64,000 bases of DNA from Sternotherus odoratus (lineage: Eukaryota > Chordata > Testudines > Kinosternidae), in assembly GCA_032164245.1 (NCBI GenBank), contig JAVMKO010000003.1:40178890-40242889 (forward strand), read 5' to 3'. The translations under genes and the position numbers were made by a program. Below are positions 25,060-36,837 of this stretch, piece after piece; position 1 is the first letter of the stretch; each line of letters opens with the position of its first letter. Under the pieces are notes generated by a model that had not been told where the DNA came from, did not search any database, and was given only the letters and a program-made list of their open reading frames with translations.

Positions 25060-25290
25060 CAAACTAAACCTCTCTTAAACTCCTTGGTCTGTGTCTTAAA
25101 ACCTCTCTTAGACTTAAACTAAACCTTGGTCTGTGTCTTAAAACCTCTCTTAAACTCCTTGGTCTGTGTCTTAAAACCTCTCTTAAACTAAACCTTGGTC
25201 TGTGTCTTAAAACCTCTCTTAGACTTAAACTAAACCTTGGTCTGTGTCTTAAAACCTCTCTTAAACTCCTTGGTCTGTATCTGTAATCTG
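25060..25290. repeat. Tandem array inside the solo LTR
   Basis: Units of about 33-45 bases built on CCTTGGTCTGTGTCTTAAAA and CCTCTCTTAAACT, repeated about five times with length variation. The open frame read across it on the minus strand is a consequence of the repeats. Confidence 0.85.
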
Positions 25291-25708
25291 TTTCTTGCTT
25301 TGCAGCACCTTTGCTGCTAGAAATAAGCCTGTGCCTTCCTGGAATGTACCTGGGCACACACCACCCTGCCCTCTGAAACTACCCCTAGTATGAGGTGCAC
25401 CCATTAGGTTAGATTTTGTCTTTTAGTCTAGATAAGTTGTAATTTCATTTTGCATAGCTGTAGTTAAGTTAGGTTTAGGAAATTGCTTGCATTGTACCCT
25501 GTAAGTTAGCCTTAAAGAATTGTTGCATTGTGTTTTGTTACTTGCTAATTTGTGTAGTTTTGGTTAAGTTAAATCATAGTAAGATTTTGCTGTGTTTTGT
25601 ATAATTGTCTCTCTGCTGTTTAAACTGTCTGTTCTGTGTCTCCCTGAGTTTAAATCTCCCTCCACCACGTGCTCCTCTTCCCCCATCCCCCAACCTTACT
25701 TATCTACC

Positions 25709-25711
<3 letters not shown>

Positions 25712-25763
<52 letters not shown>
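25712..25763. repeat. (CT)n microsatellite
   Basis: About 26 uninterrupted CT dinucleotides within the solo LTR. Confidence 0.97.
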
Positions 25764-25765
<2 letters not shown>

Positions 25766-26224
25766 GTTTCAACTTACAGCCTGTCTTCTCTCTCTCTCTT
25801 TCTAGCATAAAACCCCATTGGTTACCCCTTTTCTCTCTAACACACCTCACATTTTACATTTACATTTTTACCTAAAATTGTTGGTTATTTAACACATTTT
25901 ACCCATACTGTTAGTTGGTTATATGCTGCTGTGACACACTCTTTACATAGAAATTGTTAGCTACCTGTTACATTTATACTTCAGTGTTAATTGGTTACCA
26001 ACTGTATTGTACCCCACTGTATTGTACCCCACTATTGAAACCCCCTATCCCATTTACTAAAAGAAACCCTTCCCCAATTGTCTACACAATTGTTAACAAA
26101 CCCCATACCCCTCACTATTAAATTTTCCCTGTTTTTGCATTTTCTTAATAAAGTTTATTTTGCACCCCACCTGTCTGGTAATTGCTCCCCAAGATCCCAT
26201 ATACCTGCTGGCAGGGACACCCAT

Positions 26225-28600
26225 CATCTTTTTCTGCCAGCTCAGCAAATTACTATATACAGTACCAGTAATTTTTTTCTTAAAGGCTAAACTTAATTAG
26301 AATTCCAAGACACATATAATATTGTTGCTAAAGAGCTTCATTTATCCCTAATATCATTTATTTTCTTGCTGAGATCTTCATCAATACAATTACTATCCTT
26401 TACAGTTTCATCATGAGATGCGTTGTATGTATTCAACAGCCTTGAATATTCTGCTTGTTAACTTTAAAGAGGTATTCAGTATCCTCTATTCCCGTATTCA
26501 ATGAAGCAATACAAATTAGTACCTGAAGATATTTTCAAATGGATACTTGAAAAATGGTAGATGAAGTCTTGTATGATCATTAAGACATTTAGATGAATTT
26601 TGCACACTTGTACCTGTGTTATGAAGATTAAGTAGAATATTTCTGAAGTGAAATCAGGTGACCTAATTTTAAAGAATGATCAAATTTATCTTAATCTCAT
26701 TTGATTAAGAATAAATAATAAAATTAATAAAAATGAAGAATTTCTACCAAATAAAGAATATTAAACCATTGAATTGTTAAGCTTCTTCCCTACCCCCATT
26801 TTGTATACAAGCTTAAGGTCTCATATTAGCTGATTATCACATGTATTATGACCTTCAATTCCTCAGTCAACATTTTAAAATATGTTGTTATTTCTATAAT
26901 ATAAAGAAAGAGCTTATTAGAAGTTATTCCTGCATAGTAAAAGGAGAATAAACCCCAAAGACCCTTTTGTTTATTTCTCATCCTGCTTTTCATGTTTTTC
27001 TAAAGCATCCTCAGTATTCTAATTCTCATGGCCTTTTCACATTACAAGTTGCAGGCTTTTTAGAGATGATACACAGATTTTACTTGTGAGCTGGTTGACA
27101 ATTTTCTTTCAGTGTTTTCTTAACAGAACATAATATATTAGAATAATCTGTTGTCCCTCACTTTCAGCCATTTCCTTAGACTATACAGGGACTTGTACTA
27201 AAAATTGATTTTGCAAATGAAACAGTCAACCTTATATAAACATGTATCTTCCCAAACTTCCTGATCACTGTGCATGAAATCATGGTATAATAGATTGAAG
27301 ATTTGAAAGTCTGATGTTAACAAATGCTGATGGATGACATTCTTTATATATCCCAACATCATTTAAACAGAACTGAAAAAAGTTGCTTAATATGCACATA
27401 TTGCTACTGAGTTCTAGTGGGGTGAATACTAAGATGTATTCACTTGAGAAGTAAAAGTTCAGTGAGTAAAGCTAAAAAATCAATATTTATCTGAAAAGAC
27501 AGAAGGACAGAATAGTCTTCATATTCACTGAACTGAAAAATATCTATCTTTCCTAATTTGGAAAGTATGTAATTGTATATGCATACTTCACAATTACATT
27601 GTGTACGTATATACTGTATATACATAACCTGAAAGAAAATACATACATATATATTCTGATTTAGCAAATTAGGACATTGACAAATGAATCTAACAAAAGA
27701 AGTTTTAAAAAATATCAATTAGTTTCCCTTTTATCATTACAGCCATGGATAATAACTCAGACCTTTTCCCTTGTTTGCCTCTTGCCTAGAAAGATAGAGG
27801 ATCTTTCTAGTAGGTGTTTCAAAGATAGATCCTATCAAAAAGCCTTTTCAGAAGCAGCAGCTTCCACCTAAATCAAAGTATAAGAAGACTAGGCTTACAC
27901 TTTATGCTTCTGTGTGGCAGTCATTCTCCATATCACTGGGGAGGATGACTGCTGAGAGTGAGGACTGTAAACTTATCAAGTTCATGTCATTTACCTAATG
28001 TACAGAGCTGACATTTAAACTCCTGGCCAGGATTCTGATGCTTAACAGTGTGCTGACCTATACTGCTAACATTTTAAAATGCTGAAAATATTCACTGTCT
28101 TAACGTGGCATAGATAGCAAGGTTCATTTTAAATCAGTACATGGGTGCAGCTCCTGGGAGCATTGAGACTAAATACCAGGGGATGAATAATGACATCTCT
28201 GGCATCAGTGATAAAGACAAAGCTTAAAGTAATAACGAGTGTGATAGAAGAGCTAGTGAACACAGCTGACACAAATCTATGTGAAAAAAAGAGCATTAGA
28301 AGGCAAAGGCATCACAGGTTAAAAAATCCCTCATAAACTACCAAATCAAATGTTATAAAATAAAACAAAGGAGAGGTTGGAAGATATTCCATTGTTAATA
28401 GGCACAACTTGTAAAAACAAAGCAAGGTTCAAGATTTTCCTTTCTACTAACTACTCTATTTAATGGGAAGTTACATATTAGCAACAAAGGGAGAACAGAC
28501 AGTAAAATGATGGCAGAGTAATGTAATTGAATATTAAACAAAATGATGCAAAACGTAAGATACTTGTACATGCCAATATGATTATTGCTGATTTTTTTAC
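26225..28600. other. Intronic sequence, nothing recognised
   Basis: AT-rich DNA without supported coding sequence or repeat ends. Small open frames here lack any family resemblance and any splice context. Confidence 0.4.
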
Positions 28601-28706
28601 AGTGATCACTCAATGTCCAAGGCTCTTACAGATAGGCAAGAATACACACTCCTTGTCATAAAGGGCTTACAACCTAAGCAGAAAGGAAAGGTGATTTAAT
28701 ATAGGA

Positions 28707-29008
28707 TAGTGGTCCCCAAACTTTATATCTCGTTCCCCCTTAACCCTGTCCACATCTCCTCCTGCAGCTCCTGAAACCAGAATAGGGCTGCAGCTCCAGG
28801 AGGGAGGGACTTGGACAGGGGTAAGGGACGTGAGGCTGAGGCAGGTGTGGGGCCCTGGACCCTGGGTGCAGGGCTGGGATCTGAGCAGATTGGCATTCTC
28901 TCCCTGCCCCACTTCATGGGGGCTGTCCCGGGCCCCAGATCCCCCCCCCCAAAAAAATCATTCATTGGAGCCCCCCTATGGGTGTGACCCACAGATTGGA
29001 GACCTCTG
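28707..29008. mobile_element. hAT-type MITE, 302 bp
   Basis: Left end TAGTGGTCCCCAAAC and right end (reversed) CAGAGGTCTCCAATC are inverted repeats of the hAT CAG-GGT type. Flanks ATATAGGA and ATATATTG could be a worn 8-bp duplication. The interior is GC-rich relative to its surroundings. No transposase. Confidence 0.65.
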
Positions 29009-29427
29009 ATATATTGGATGAGATGCCATATTAATAAATACAGTAACTTTATGACTTTTATTCACCATCAACACTATGAATTAAGACCAGTTACTTGCCT
29101 TACAGAAACAGTAGGTCTTCGAGATGTTTTGTACATGGATTCCACTCTTGATGTGTATGGGCCCCGTGCACCCTGGGATCAGATTCTTTTGGCCAGCAAT
29201 GTCCGTTGAGACCACACTGAGCCTTAGATGCCCTTATGCTCCACACCTAATGGCATAAAGAACAGGATAGGCCAAACCATTCCTCAGTTCCTTTGCCAAT
29301 AGAGAATCCCAGAGGAGTTCTACTCTGTTGTAGTAGTAGTAGTGAGGAAGTAGGTTGGGGTAATGGAATCCATTTGTACAACATATCTTGAAGAATCACA
29401 GTAAGATAAATACATTTGATTTACATT

Positions 29428-29517
29428 CATCTGATGAAGTGGGTCTTAGCCCACGAAAGCTCATGATCCCTAAAATCTGTTAGTCTATAAGGTGCCACAA
29501 GACTCTTTGTTGCTTTA
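29428..29517 (+). mobile_element. Penelope-like 3' end with hammerhead-like motif
   Basis: The plus strand has CTGATGA (29431-29437), then a 5-bp stem GTGGG/CCCAC (29439-29443 with 29450-29454), then GAAA (29455-29458), a short third stem and the tail CTGTTAGTCTATAAGGTGCC. CUGAUGA-stem-GAAA is the hammerhead ribozyme core. Hammerhead motifs are known from Penelope-like element termini. An extra A at 29438 and weak pairing of helix I leave activity in doubt. Only the 3' end is present. Confidence 0.65.
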
Positions 29518-29624
29518 GTAGGATAAATAACCATTCTTTCTTCTTGGAGTTATTGTCCACATGGATTCCACTATTTGTGACTAACAAGGAATTGTTGGTG
29601 TGATTAGAGGTGGGTATTAAGAGT

Positions 29625-29830
29625 TCCATTATTATTATTTCACTATTATTTGTATTCCCATAGAGCATAGGGGTCATAGATGAGAATCACATTAAGCTAG
29701 GTGCTGTACATACCAAAAGACAGTTCCTGGCACAAGAGGCTTACAATGTGAATATAAGACAAGGGCAGATAGGTATAGATAGATATACAAGTATACAATA
29801 TAACAATATTGGTCAGCACATAAATTAGTG
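29625..29830 (+). repeat. Ancient amniote interspersed repeat
   Basis: TTATTTGTATTCCCATAGAG, AAGCTAGGTGCTGTACATAC and AAGAGGCTTACAATGTGAAT-like sequence form the recurring block found in many amniote genomes. A related, shorter stretch lies at about 28595-28680. No coding capacity. Confidence 0.45.
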
Positions 29831-30005
29831 GATATTACATACTAGCAATCTACAATGGCTCAAACAGTGACTGCACAAAAGAATTACCATGGACTGAACT
29901 TCATGAAGCTGCCCTACATAAATCAGAAATATAGACAATTGTCATAGAAGAAATCGGCTGCCTGAGTTCTAGTGAAATAAGCTCTAATGTGATTAGGTGG
30001 ATTTA

Positions 30006-30125
30006 GGGTGGCCAGATAGCAAGTATGAAAAATCAGGACAGAGGATGGTGGGTAATAGGAGCCTATATAAAAAAAAGCCCCAAATATCAGGACTGTTCCT
30101 ATAAAATCGGGACATATGGTCACCC
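30006..30125. mobile_element. TA-flanked MITE, copy 2
   Basis: Ends GGGTGGCCAGATAG and (reversed) GGGTGACCATATG between TA dinucleotides at 30004-30005 and 30126-30127. The interior AATAGGAGCCTATATAAAAA and AGGACTGTTCCTATAAAATC match copy 1. Confidence 0.8.
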
Positions 30126-31620
30126 TAGGTGGATCCTACTTGGCTAGCTTGTAACATGTTCTTATGCAGCTGGGGACTCATTCTGATAACCTCTGTGAGG
30201 CTATCGCCAGACATGTATGTAAGCTTATCACCAAAGGCCACAGCAAAGGTCTGGGAATGTCCCTGAATGACTTTGTCTTATTCAAGTAATATGACAATTC
30301 CCTTACAACATCAAGTATATGATGTTTAGCTTTCCCTAGAGCTGAATGAGACTTGGGGAAGAAAACTGATAGATGAAAAAAATGGCTTACATGGCACTTA
30401 AACCATTTTGGGCAGAAGCCTGGGATGATACCTGAGACTAACCTTGTCCTTTATGAAACACTACCGGTATATAAGGGCCTGAAACTCCCCAACCCTTCAA
30501 GTTGATGTAATGGATACTAAAAAGACAGACTTAATTGATAAGTGGGATAGGGAACTTATCCCACTTGCTAAAGACTGAGAGGGGAGAAACCATCAACTCT
30601 TTTAATTCTGTTTTGAAGTCCCAAGATGGAAGTGGTTCCCAAAATGGGGGGGAGGGGAAAATGTATGAATGACCCTTAAATAATTTAGTCACTGAAGGGT
30701 GAGAAATTATAGTATGGCCCCATGATAGGAGAGTGATGTGCAGATATTGCTGCTTACTGGAACTTTATGGAACTAATGTAAAGTCTAGATTATTGCAGTG
30801 TTAGTAAATAATCCAATATCACTGAAATAGATGTTCTCAAAGGAGAATGGCCCAATAGAAATTCTTTTCCACTTAGCTTTATATGTCAGTATAGTTGAAA
30901 CTCTCCTGTTTTGGAGTAGAATGTTATGAATTTCAGAAAAAACAGCTTCTTTTTTTTTTGGTGCGTATAGAATCAGACTGTTCTTTTGTGACACTGTTGG
31001 GCAGATCAAGCAAATGAGTAGGGCTGCATTGAGAGAATCACCAGATCTGAACACCAATTGTGTGACCTATGATGGGGCTATTACCACATTTCATCTATCA
31101 TTTTGCTTCCTCAGAACTTTTTCCATCATGTAGATCATAGGGGAAGGCATATGTAGTCCCAATGTTGAATGGCATCTGACAGGGTGAATAGTGTGGAGCC
31201 CACTCTGGAGCACAACCTTAGTATTTCCTATTGTTATCTGGAGCAATAGGGACATTCAGAAGGGCACTGAGCTTACTGAATATCTATGAAAAAATTAGTA
31301 AAGAATGTTAAAAACAATTATTTTTTAATCCAAGAGGCAAACTAAAACTTAAACAACTACCTATAACCATACTAACTGCAACAGTCTCAAAAAAGCAGGT
31401 GAGCACTGAAAGATTTCATCTGACTGGAAACTGAGGGACAGCTGAACCAAAGCCCCCTCCCCACTCCATGTCTTCATTTGGGATGGGTGGGTGAATATCT
31501 AGGGCACGGGTACAGCCCCAACAGAAACTGCTGGCTAATAGAGTCCAATTGTACATACATGAAGCCCATGTGCAGCAAGAACAAATGGATAATCACTCCA
31601 AGAAGTATGATTTCCACATA

Positions 31621-32552
31621 TTGAAAAAAGTTATGCCAAAATGCAAGTAACAATGTATTTGTTCTTGCCTTTTACATTCAAAAAAACTTTGTATTTTCTC
31701 TTCATAGTCCAGTTTCAACAAAATTAAGGTAAACCAGTTTTCACAATTTAAACCTCAAGCAAAGGCAAAGAAGTTCTGAAAGCTGAAAGCCTGCCTTTCT
31801 CAGGATTTTACAGACTTTTCCAGGAAAAAAAGCAGAAGAGTGTTATGAGTCCAACAAAATCAATATTTGTATAGCAGCTTTAATTTTTTTTAGTATTTTT
31901 GTTACTTTAGAATTCATAGGCCTGTTTTTATTTTTTTTTCTAAATCTCCAGATCTCATTTCTGAAAGTGTTTCTGTATTCTTACAAATATACAATTAATG
32001 ATTGTTCTTAAAAAAGTTTTAACCACAGTTTAACTCCTATTTTAGACTCAAAACTAGAATCATAATTATCATATTTTACATATAAAAATAGTTCTCTTCA
32101 GGGTTAAATAGTATAGAGCTGCCTGTCTTTCTCTATTTTTGTAATTAAACCAACCCTCCCCAAAATGTGAAGAATTGTTCTCTGTGTTGTATCCAAACAG
32201 ACAAAGATGTATTTTTTTTATTAGAAAGAAAGAAAGAAAGAAAGAATAACACAAGTTATACCTGAAATTTTGAAAGACTCGTAATGAATTGGACTTGTTC
32301 AGTCTCTGATTGCCTGCCAGCAGTATAGCAGTCTCCAACCTACTTCTATATTGATCTGATAGCCTATGTGGCAGTGCATGAAGGATAACCATCTGTGTCA
32401 GGTACAGCAGCAGGTGTCATATCCATTGAACTGGCTCTTACCCTGATTACAATGAATCTGTTCTGAGCACCTGGCAACCATGACAGGCTCTTTCATCTCT
32501 GTATAAAAAACACCAACTCGAAAAGTTTACTGAATATAAATGGGAAACTCAC
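31621..32552. other. Intron flanking the large EYS-like exon
   Basis: AT-rich. Contains a short (GAAA)n run at about 32223-32246. No coding stretch. Confidence 0.45.
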
Positions 32553-34377
32553 CAGAGAATGTCAGCTGATAGAGGCCAGGAGTTGAGTCCACTGCAGACA
32601 TACTATGCTATTTGGGTAAAAGACTGTTTAGGTTTGTAAGAAGTTCCTTATCATGAATATCAGTACTGAGTGTCCATCTCAAATATTCCTGTGAATTACT
32701 GCTAAACTGTTCTAAGGTAGAATTTAAAGTCAGGTAATCAGCATGAGATGATAAATCCTGTGTTTCTAATATTTTAGGAGAATATATTTCTACACAGAAC
32801 AATTGCCCAAGCAAAACTAAGTAAGAGAACATGTCACAAGAAGATGCAAATAATGAATGCCCTTCAGGGTAATCAACCATTATGTCTAAATATTGAACTT
32901 CTGTAAACAGAAGGTGCATATATAGAACACTTGATTGAACTGTTTTGGAAAATATTTTGAGATTCTCATCTGGATTGATCTATAAGTTTGTTTTGCGATC
33001 CGAAAAACTATCTGCTATGTGGCTGGTAATTGGTTCTTGAAATGCACCACTTAGGTGAGTACATAAGAAAGTATCTCAACCCTGTAACTGAGACACATCC
33101 ATAATGACATCATATAGATTTGATTCAAATGGTAGGATTGATTTTGCCATCACCTTATCAGCAGCAATTAATTTTCCTGTCAAATCTTTGTTGATTTCTT
33201 GTGAGTACATAATTGTTGAAAATGATGGTTCTATAAAGATGGTTTGTGAAGGTACAATGGTTATACAATCTGAATGAATACATGGAAATAGTGTTCACTT
33301 CTTGCAAGGACATAGATAGAACATACTTTCTGTAAGGAATTTAATTCTACTTCCTTTAGTGGGATATGAGGATGACAGTTCTGTGAACTCCACTGATGGT
33401 GTTATTTCACTAGCTGAAGAAAACGAATGCCCAGAAGTAATAGAAGTAGCTCCCATTAATGTGAACCAGCTGGTTAATATCACTGAGTTCATCCAGAATG
33501 TCTCATAAAAAGGGGACTGTTTGCTATGCAAAACTTGATCTGAGAATTCATCAGAGGGTTTTATTTCAGTCATAGAACACGTTGTACGTGTTTGCCTTAA
33601 TTCACTTAAAGAATCAGCAGACTGTGATTTGATGTTTGTGAGTCTCTGGTCGATGGATGAAAAGGTAATAACCAGACATTCACTGGGAAGGGATGTTTGC
33701 ATTTGGGCTTTGTGCATAACTAATGAGCTAAAGAAAGCTACCTGCTTTGAAATAAATGTCTTAACAGGAGAATCGAGAGCTATTGAGGAGTTCAGTAAAC
33801 TCCAGAGCTCTCCTACGGATATGGAGAAAACAGATGACTGTTCTCCAATACCCTCTTGAGGCAACCTAGAGAGAATTGAAGGTGCACTCGTAGAAGCAGT
33901 TGTAAGCAGGCATCCATGGGAGAGTAATGAGTAACTATTTAATTCAATCTCAACTCCTGGTATGCTACTAATTACTGAACTCATGTCTGTTGCCGAAAAA
34001 GAAACTGTTTGATGGCTCTCTAATGATGAAGCTTGTGAGGGGTAAATAGAAACTGTCGTTAAGGAATAACTGGTAAGTGGGGTCATATAATTCTTATCCT
34101 GGAGAAGCAATCCTGACATTAAATCTATGGAAGTATCAATGGCTACATGTGGCAGAGGAGTGATGCCAGACTTTATTTGCTCTGAGACTAGAGCAGCAAA
34201 ACTAAGAATTTGTGGAGAGAACATCTGTTGAGGAAGCTAGCCTGAATGTTGTTGAAGACTCTCCAGTGACAATTACTTTTTCTAGTCCATTGCTTTCAAA
34301 AGATATGCTGGAGTTTAAGTTAGCCACATTAGTGGTCAGAAGAATCCCATAGCTGACAACGTCTGTATTTTTCAGAC
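32553..34377 (-). pseudogene. EYS: Large Ser/Thr-rich EYS-like exon, frame disrupted
   Basis: In EYS a single very large exon between the EGF and laminin-G regions encodes a Ser/Thr-rich linker. Here a minus-strand exon of 1,825 bases begins after a good acceptor (TTATCCTTAAAG, exon from 34377). It ends at a consensus donor (CTCTG then GTGAGT, exon end 32553). The first codon joins the preceding exon in phase (G plus GT). The frame reads GLKNTDVVSYG... to a stop near 34204. A one-base shift between 34239 and 34204 moves it to a frame open for 309 codons (34224-33298), rich in Ser and Thr. That frame continues coding-like to the donor but is cut by TGA 33297, TGA 33078, TAG 32982 and TAG 32610 (first bases). 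The tail LYQLTFSG runs into the donor in phase 1. Either the exon has decayed or the assembly has errors. I cannot exclude that it is skipped. Confidence 0.7.
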
Positions 34378-35113
34378 CTTTAAGGATAAAAAGTAGAAAA
34401 GAATTAGAAGAAAATAAAAAATGAACAACTTTGGCCCTGGGCTGAATCTGCAGCAAATTGCACTGCCACCTACAAACCATTAATTCTCACCAAGGCATTA
34501 TATAGCAGACAAATACAACTCCATAAATCATATTCTTAATAAAAGTGTAAGAGAGGTTTTAGTGACCTCAAGAGCTGAGTAAACGCAAACCCTCCCATTA
34601 CTCACTTTCTGTGTGAGGGCCAGAGTCAGAACAAATGGCACTGCTGAGAACAGAAGTATTAAATTTTCTAAATCAATATAAAAATGGATGAATTACAAAT
34701 CTTTGCTACTGAGCTCGTCAGTGATTAGTTGATATGATGTGTTGGGAGAAGTCCTGTTATATTTACTAATTGGGTCTCATACAATTTGCTTATCTACATC
34801 AACTAGGACTGTTACCTACTGAAAAAAACTAACAACATAAATGCGATAAATCCTGAAACGATTAGCCTCCACAGAAAATCAAATGTTAAATAAAACTGCA
34901 TTACCTAAATAAAACAAGGACCTCTAAAATGACTTACTTCTTATAAAAGTAATCACTTTGGGGGACACTTAAGATAGAAGAAAGCAATTATGGCATTTAA
35001 TGTACAATGTCCAACATAGTGTTTACTACCATTAATTAAATTAATAGACCACAATTTAAGGTGTGTGTCTTCAGTGCAACTGGAGGTATAATCTCCAGCA
35101 GTTACTTTGATCA
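34378..35113. other. Intron between EYS-like exons
   Basis: AT-rich, no coding sequence or repeat ends seen before the hAT element. Confidence 0.5.
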
Positions 35114-35121
35114 AGCTAGAG

Positions 35122-35725
35122 CATTGGTTCTCAAAGTGGGGGTCAGGACCCCTCTGGGGGTCACAAGCCAATTCTGTGAGGGTCGCAAGCCCCTGCTGCC
35201 AGCACCGGCCCCGAACAATGCCGTGGGCTGCTGGCATCTGGCCCCTGCTGCTGCAGGCAGCCTGTGCCCCTGCCAGGGTGGGCTGCCAGCGCCCCCATAA
35301 GGCTGGTCCCGACTGCGGCTCCTGCCGTGGTGAGCTGCTGGTGTCCCTGCAAGCCCGGTCCCAGCTCCTGCCACGGTGGGCTGCTGGCGGCCCCGTGAGC
35401 CCGGTCCGGGCCCTGGCTCCTGCTGCGGCAGGCTGCTGGCACTGCCATGTGCCCGGCCCGCCCCCTGCCACGGTGGGCTGCCGGCGCCTCCGTGGGGCTG
35501 CTGGACACCCCCCCCCCCACTGGCCTCGGGGGGCTGCTGGAACCCCCCCTCTATCCCGACCCCTGCCCTGGGGGGCTACTGGAACCCCCCCATCGCAGCC
35601 CCTGCCGCAGTGGGCTGCAGGCACGCCCCCCCTCTCCCCCCCACCTGACCCCTGTGTGGGGGGGTTGCACTTAGAGGACCAGTGTGGGAAAGGGGTCACC
35701 ACTACAAAAAGTTTGAGAACCCCTG
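35122..35725. mobile_element. hAT-type non-autonomous element, 604 bp
   Basis: Ends CATTGGTTCTCAAA (left) and CAGGGGTTCTCAAA (right, reversed) form terminal inverted repeats. It is flanked by a perfect 8-bp duplication AGCTAGAG at 35114-35121 and 35726-35733. The interior is GC-rich degenerate minisatellite (GGGCTGCTGG and CCCCTGCC units). Long frames on both strands across 34953-35739 are artefacts of this composition. It sits in the intron between the two EYS-like exons at 32553-34377 and 36585-36837. Confidence 0.92.
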
Positions 35726-36584
35726 AGCTAGAGTGCTAAAAAATAGCAGTGTAACAAGGCATGCATAGGTGGCAGCAAGGGCTAGGTTCCTAAATACTTA
35801 CCTAGGGCATTGGTCAGGATTACACTGCTATTTTTAGTGTGGCGGCTTGGTCTCAGCAAGTGCATGTATATCTTTGAAGCTAAAAATTACACCTTCAGCT
35901 GCAGTGTAGATGTACTATTAGACATATGACGGTCAAAATAGACGTTTACCCTTACACTACTGTTCAATTTTAGAGAAAAGGTTTTCAAATTAGTGCAAGG
36001 GACTTTCATTTCTCTGCATGTGAAAAACACGGCTATCAACAGTTAAAATGAACAAGAGCTTGATGCTATTGTTGTAGATGTTCTTATGTAGAAATGTAAA
36101 CATTTCTAAGCAAAGAAAAGGATGCACTGAATGAACATATGAACTAGAAAGAGAAGGCCAAGGTCCCCACAGAGCAAAGTACATTATCTGCCTGCTGCTG
36201 ACAAGCCATTGAAGAAGGGGAGTCTGGAATTAGGGTCAGAGAGAGCTAAACAGGATATGAGGCATACACAATTATAGACACCAATAAAGCTAAATGAAAA
36301 CCAAGTGATGATAGAGTTCAATTTTCTGCACTGGTAGGGCCAGGTGCTGGGACAGGAAATCATTTTCTGAAAGGAAACACTAAACTTCCAACTATGTTTA
36401 GACAGATTAACAAAAAATTGTGAGAAAACTCACATAGAGAGTTAAGATTTGGAAAACAAAGAGAGCAGAGGAAAAGCAAACATTTTTGTTCTACACTGTC
36501 ACCTGTTATAAAGCACTAATAAAGAGACAAGTTTCAACATGTGAATTCCTCAGAGCTTTACTCATCCTGTTATCACCATCTTAC

Positions 36585-36837
36585 CTTGGGATATCTGCAT
36601 TGTTTGAAAATCAGGAGTAGGATGTTTAGACCACATCCCAGTAGAAGCAGGCATTGCTGGAGTAAGGTCAGTGTCTAAAACCTCAGTAGGGGGCACTCCA
36701 TCCATTTCAGTGATAGTTTTGTTGCTTTGGGGGATAGCAGGTAAACAGGTGATATTGTTTATTCCATCATTGCAAAGAAACCCAGCGGAGCAGGTCTGTA
36801 TTAAGCAATCATTGTAATTAAGCTCACAGCTTCGTCC
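36585..36837 (-). CDS. EYS: EYS-like exon: partial EGF module and linker start
   Basis: Minus-strand exon of 253 bases, from acceptor TTCTCTTTCAG (exon start 36837) to donor GTAAGA after CAAG (exon end 36585). It starts in phase 0 with GRSCEL, which supplies the last cysteine of the EGF module begun in the previous exon (CKPGFV joins GRSC). It then has four cysteines of a further EGF-like module (NDC, QTC, FLC, ITC) that stops without the last two, and an acidic Thr/Pro-rich stretch. It ends in phase 1 on G, which completes a Gly codon with the next exon. The frame is intact. The product is expected to be a secreted extracellular-matrix protein of photoreceptors (family knowledge). The gene name rests on exon architecture. 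Confidence 0.75.

Larger units (their letters stand above)
24234..26219 (+). mobile_element. Solo LTR, 1,986 bp
   Basis: Starts TGTCTGTTACAGC and ends CTGGCAGGGACA, giving TGTC...GACA inverted ends. It is flanked by a perfect 5-bp duplication CCCAT (24229-24233 and 26220-26224). A poly(A) signal AATAAA at 26147-26152 lies 70 bases before the 3' end, as expected for R-U5. The U3 part contains a 2x ~33-bp direct repeat near 24238-24300 and a 3x ~46-bp repeat near 24335-24475. Further in are a TTGGTCTGTGTCTTAAAACC tandem array and a CT microsatellite. No internal genes are present, so recombination has left one LTR. Retrovirus class not assigned. Confidence 0.8.
29009..31620. other. Probable composite repeat region, family unknown
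   Basis: Motifs of one kind recur at 29115-29150 (GTCTTCGAGATGTTTTGTAC), 29540-29575 (CTTCTTGGAGTTATTGTCCA) and, reversed, at 31560-31612. Later insertions interrupt it: a Penelope fragment, an ancient repeat and a TA-flanked MITE. This suggests an old element of about 2.5 kb with related ends, but I cannot classify it. No coding frame supported. Confidence 0.35.

Noticed and set aside
34953..35739. 249-codon and 210-codon frames on opposite strands
   Set aside because: Both cover the GC-rich hAT element and its flanks. Composition artefact.
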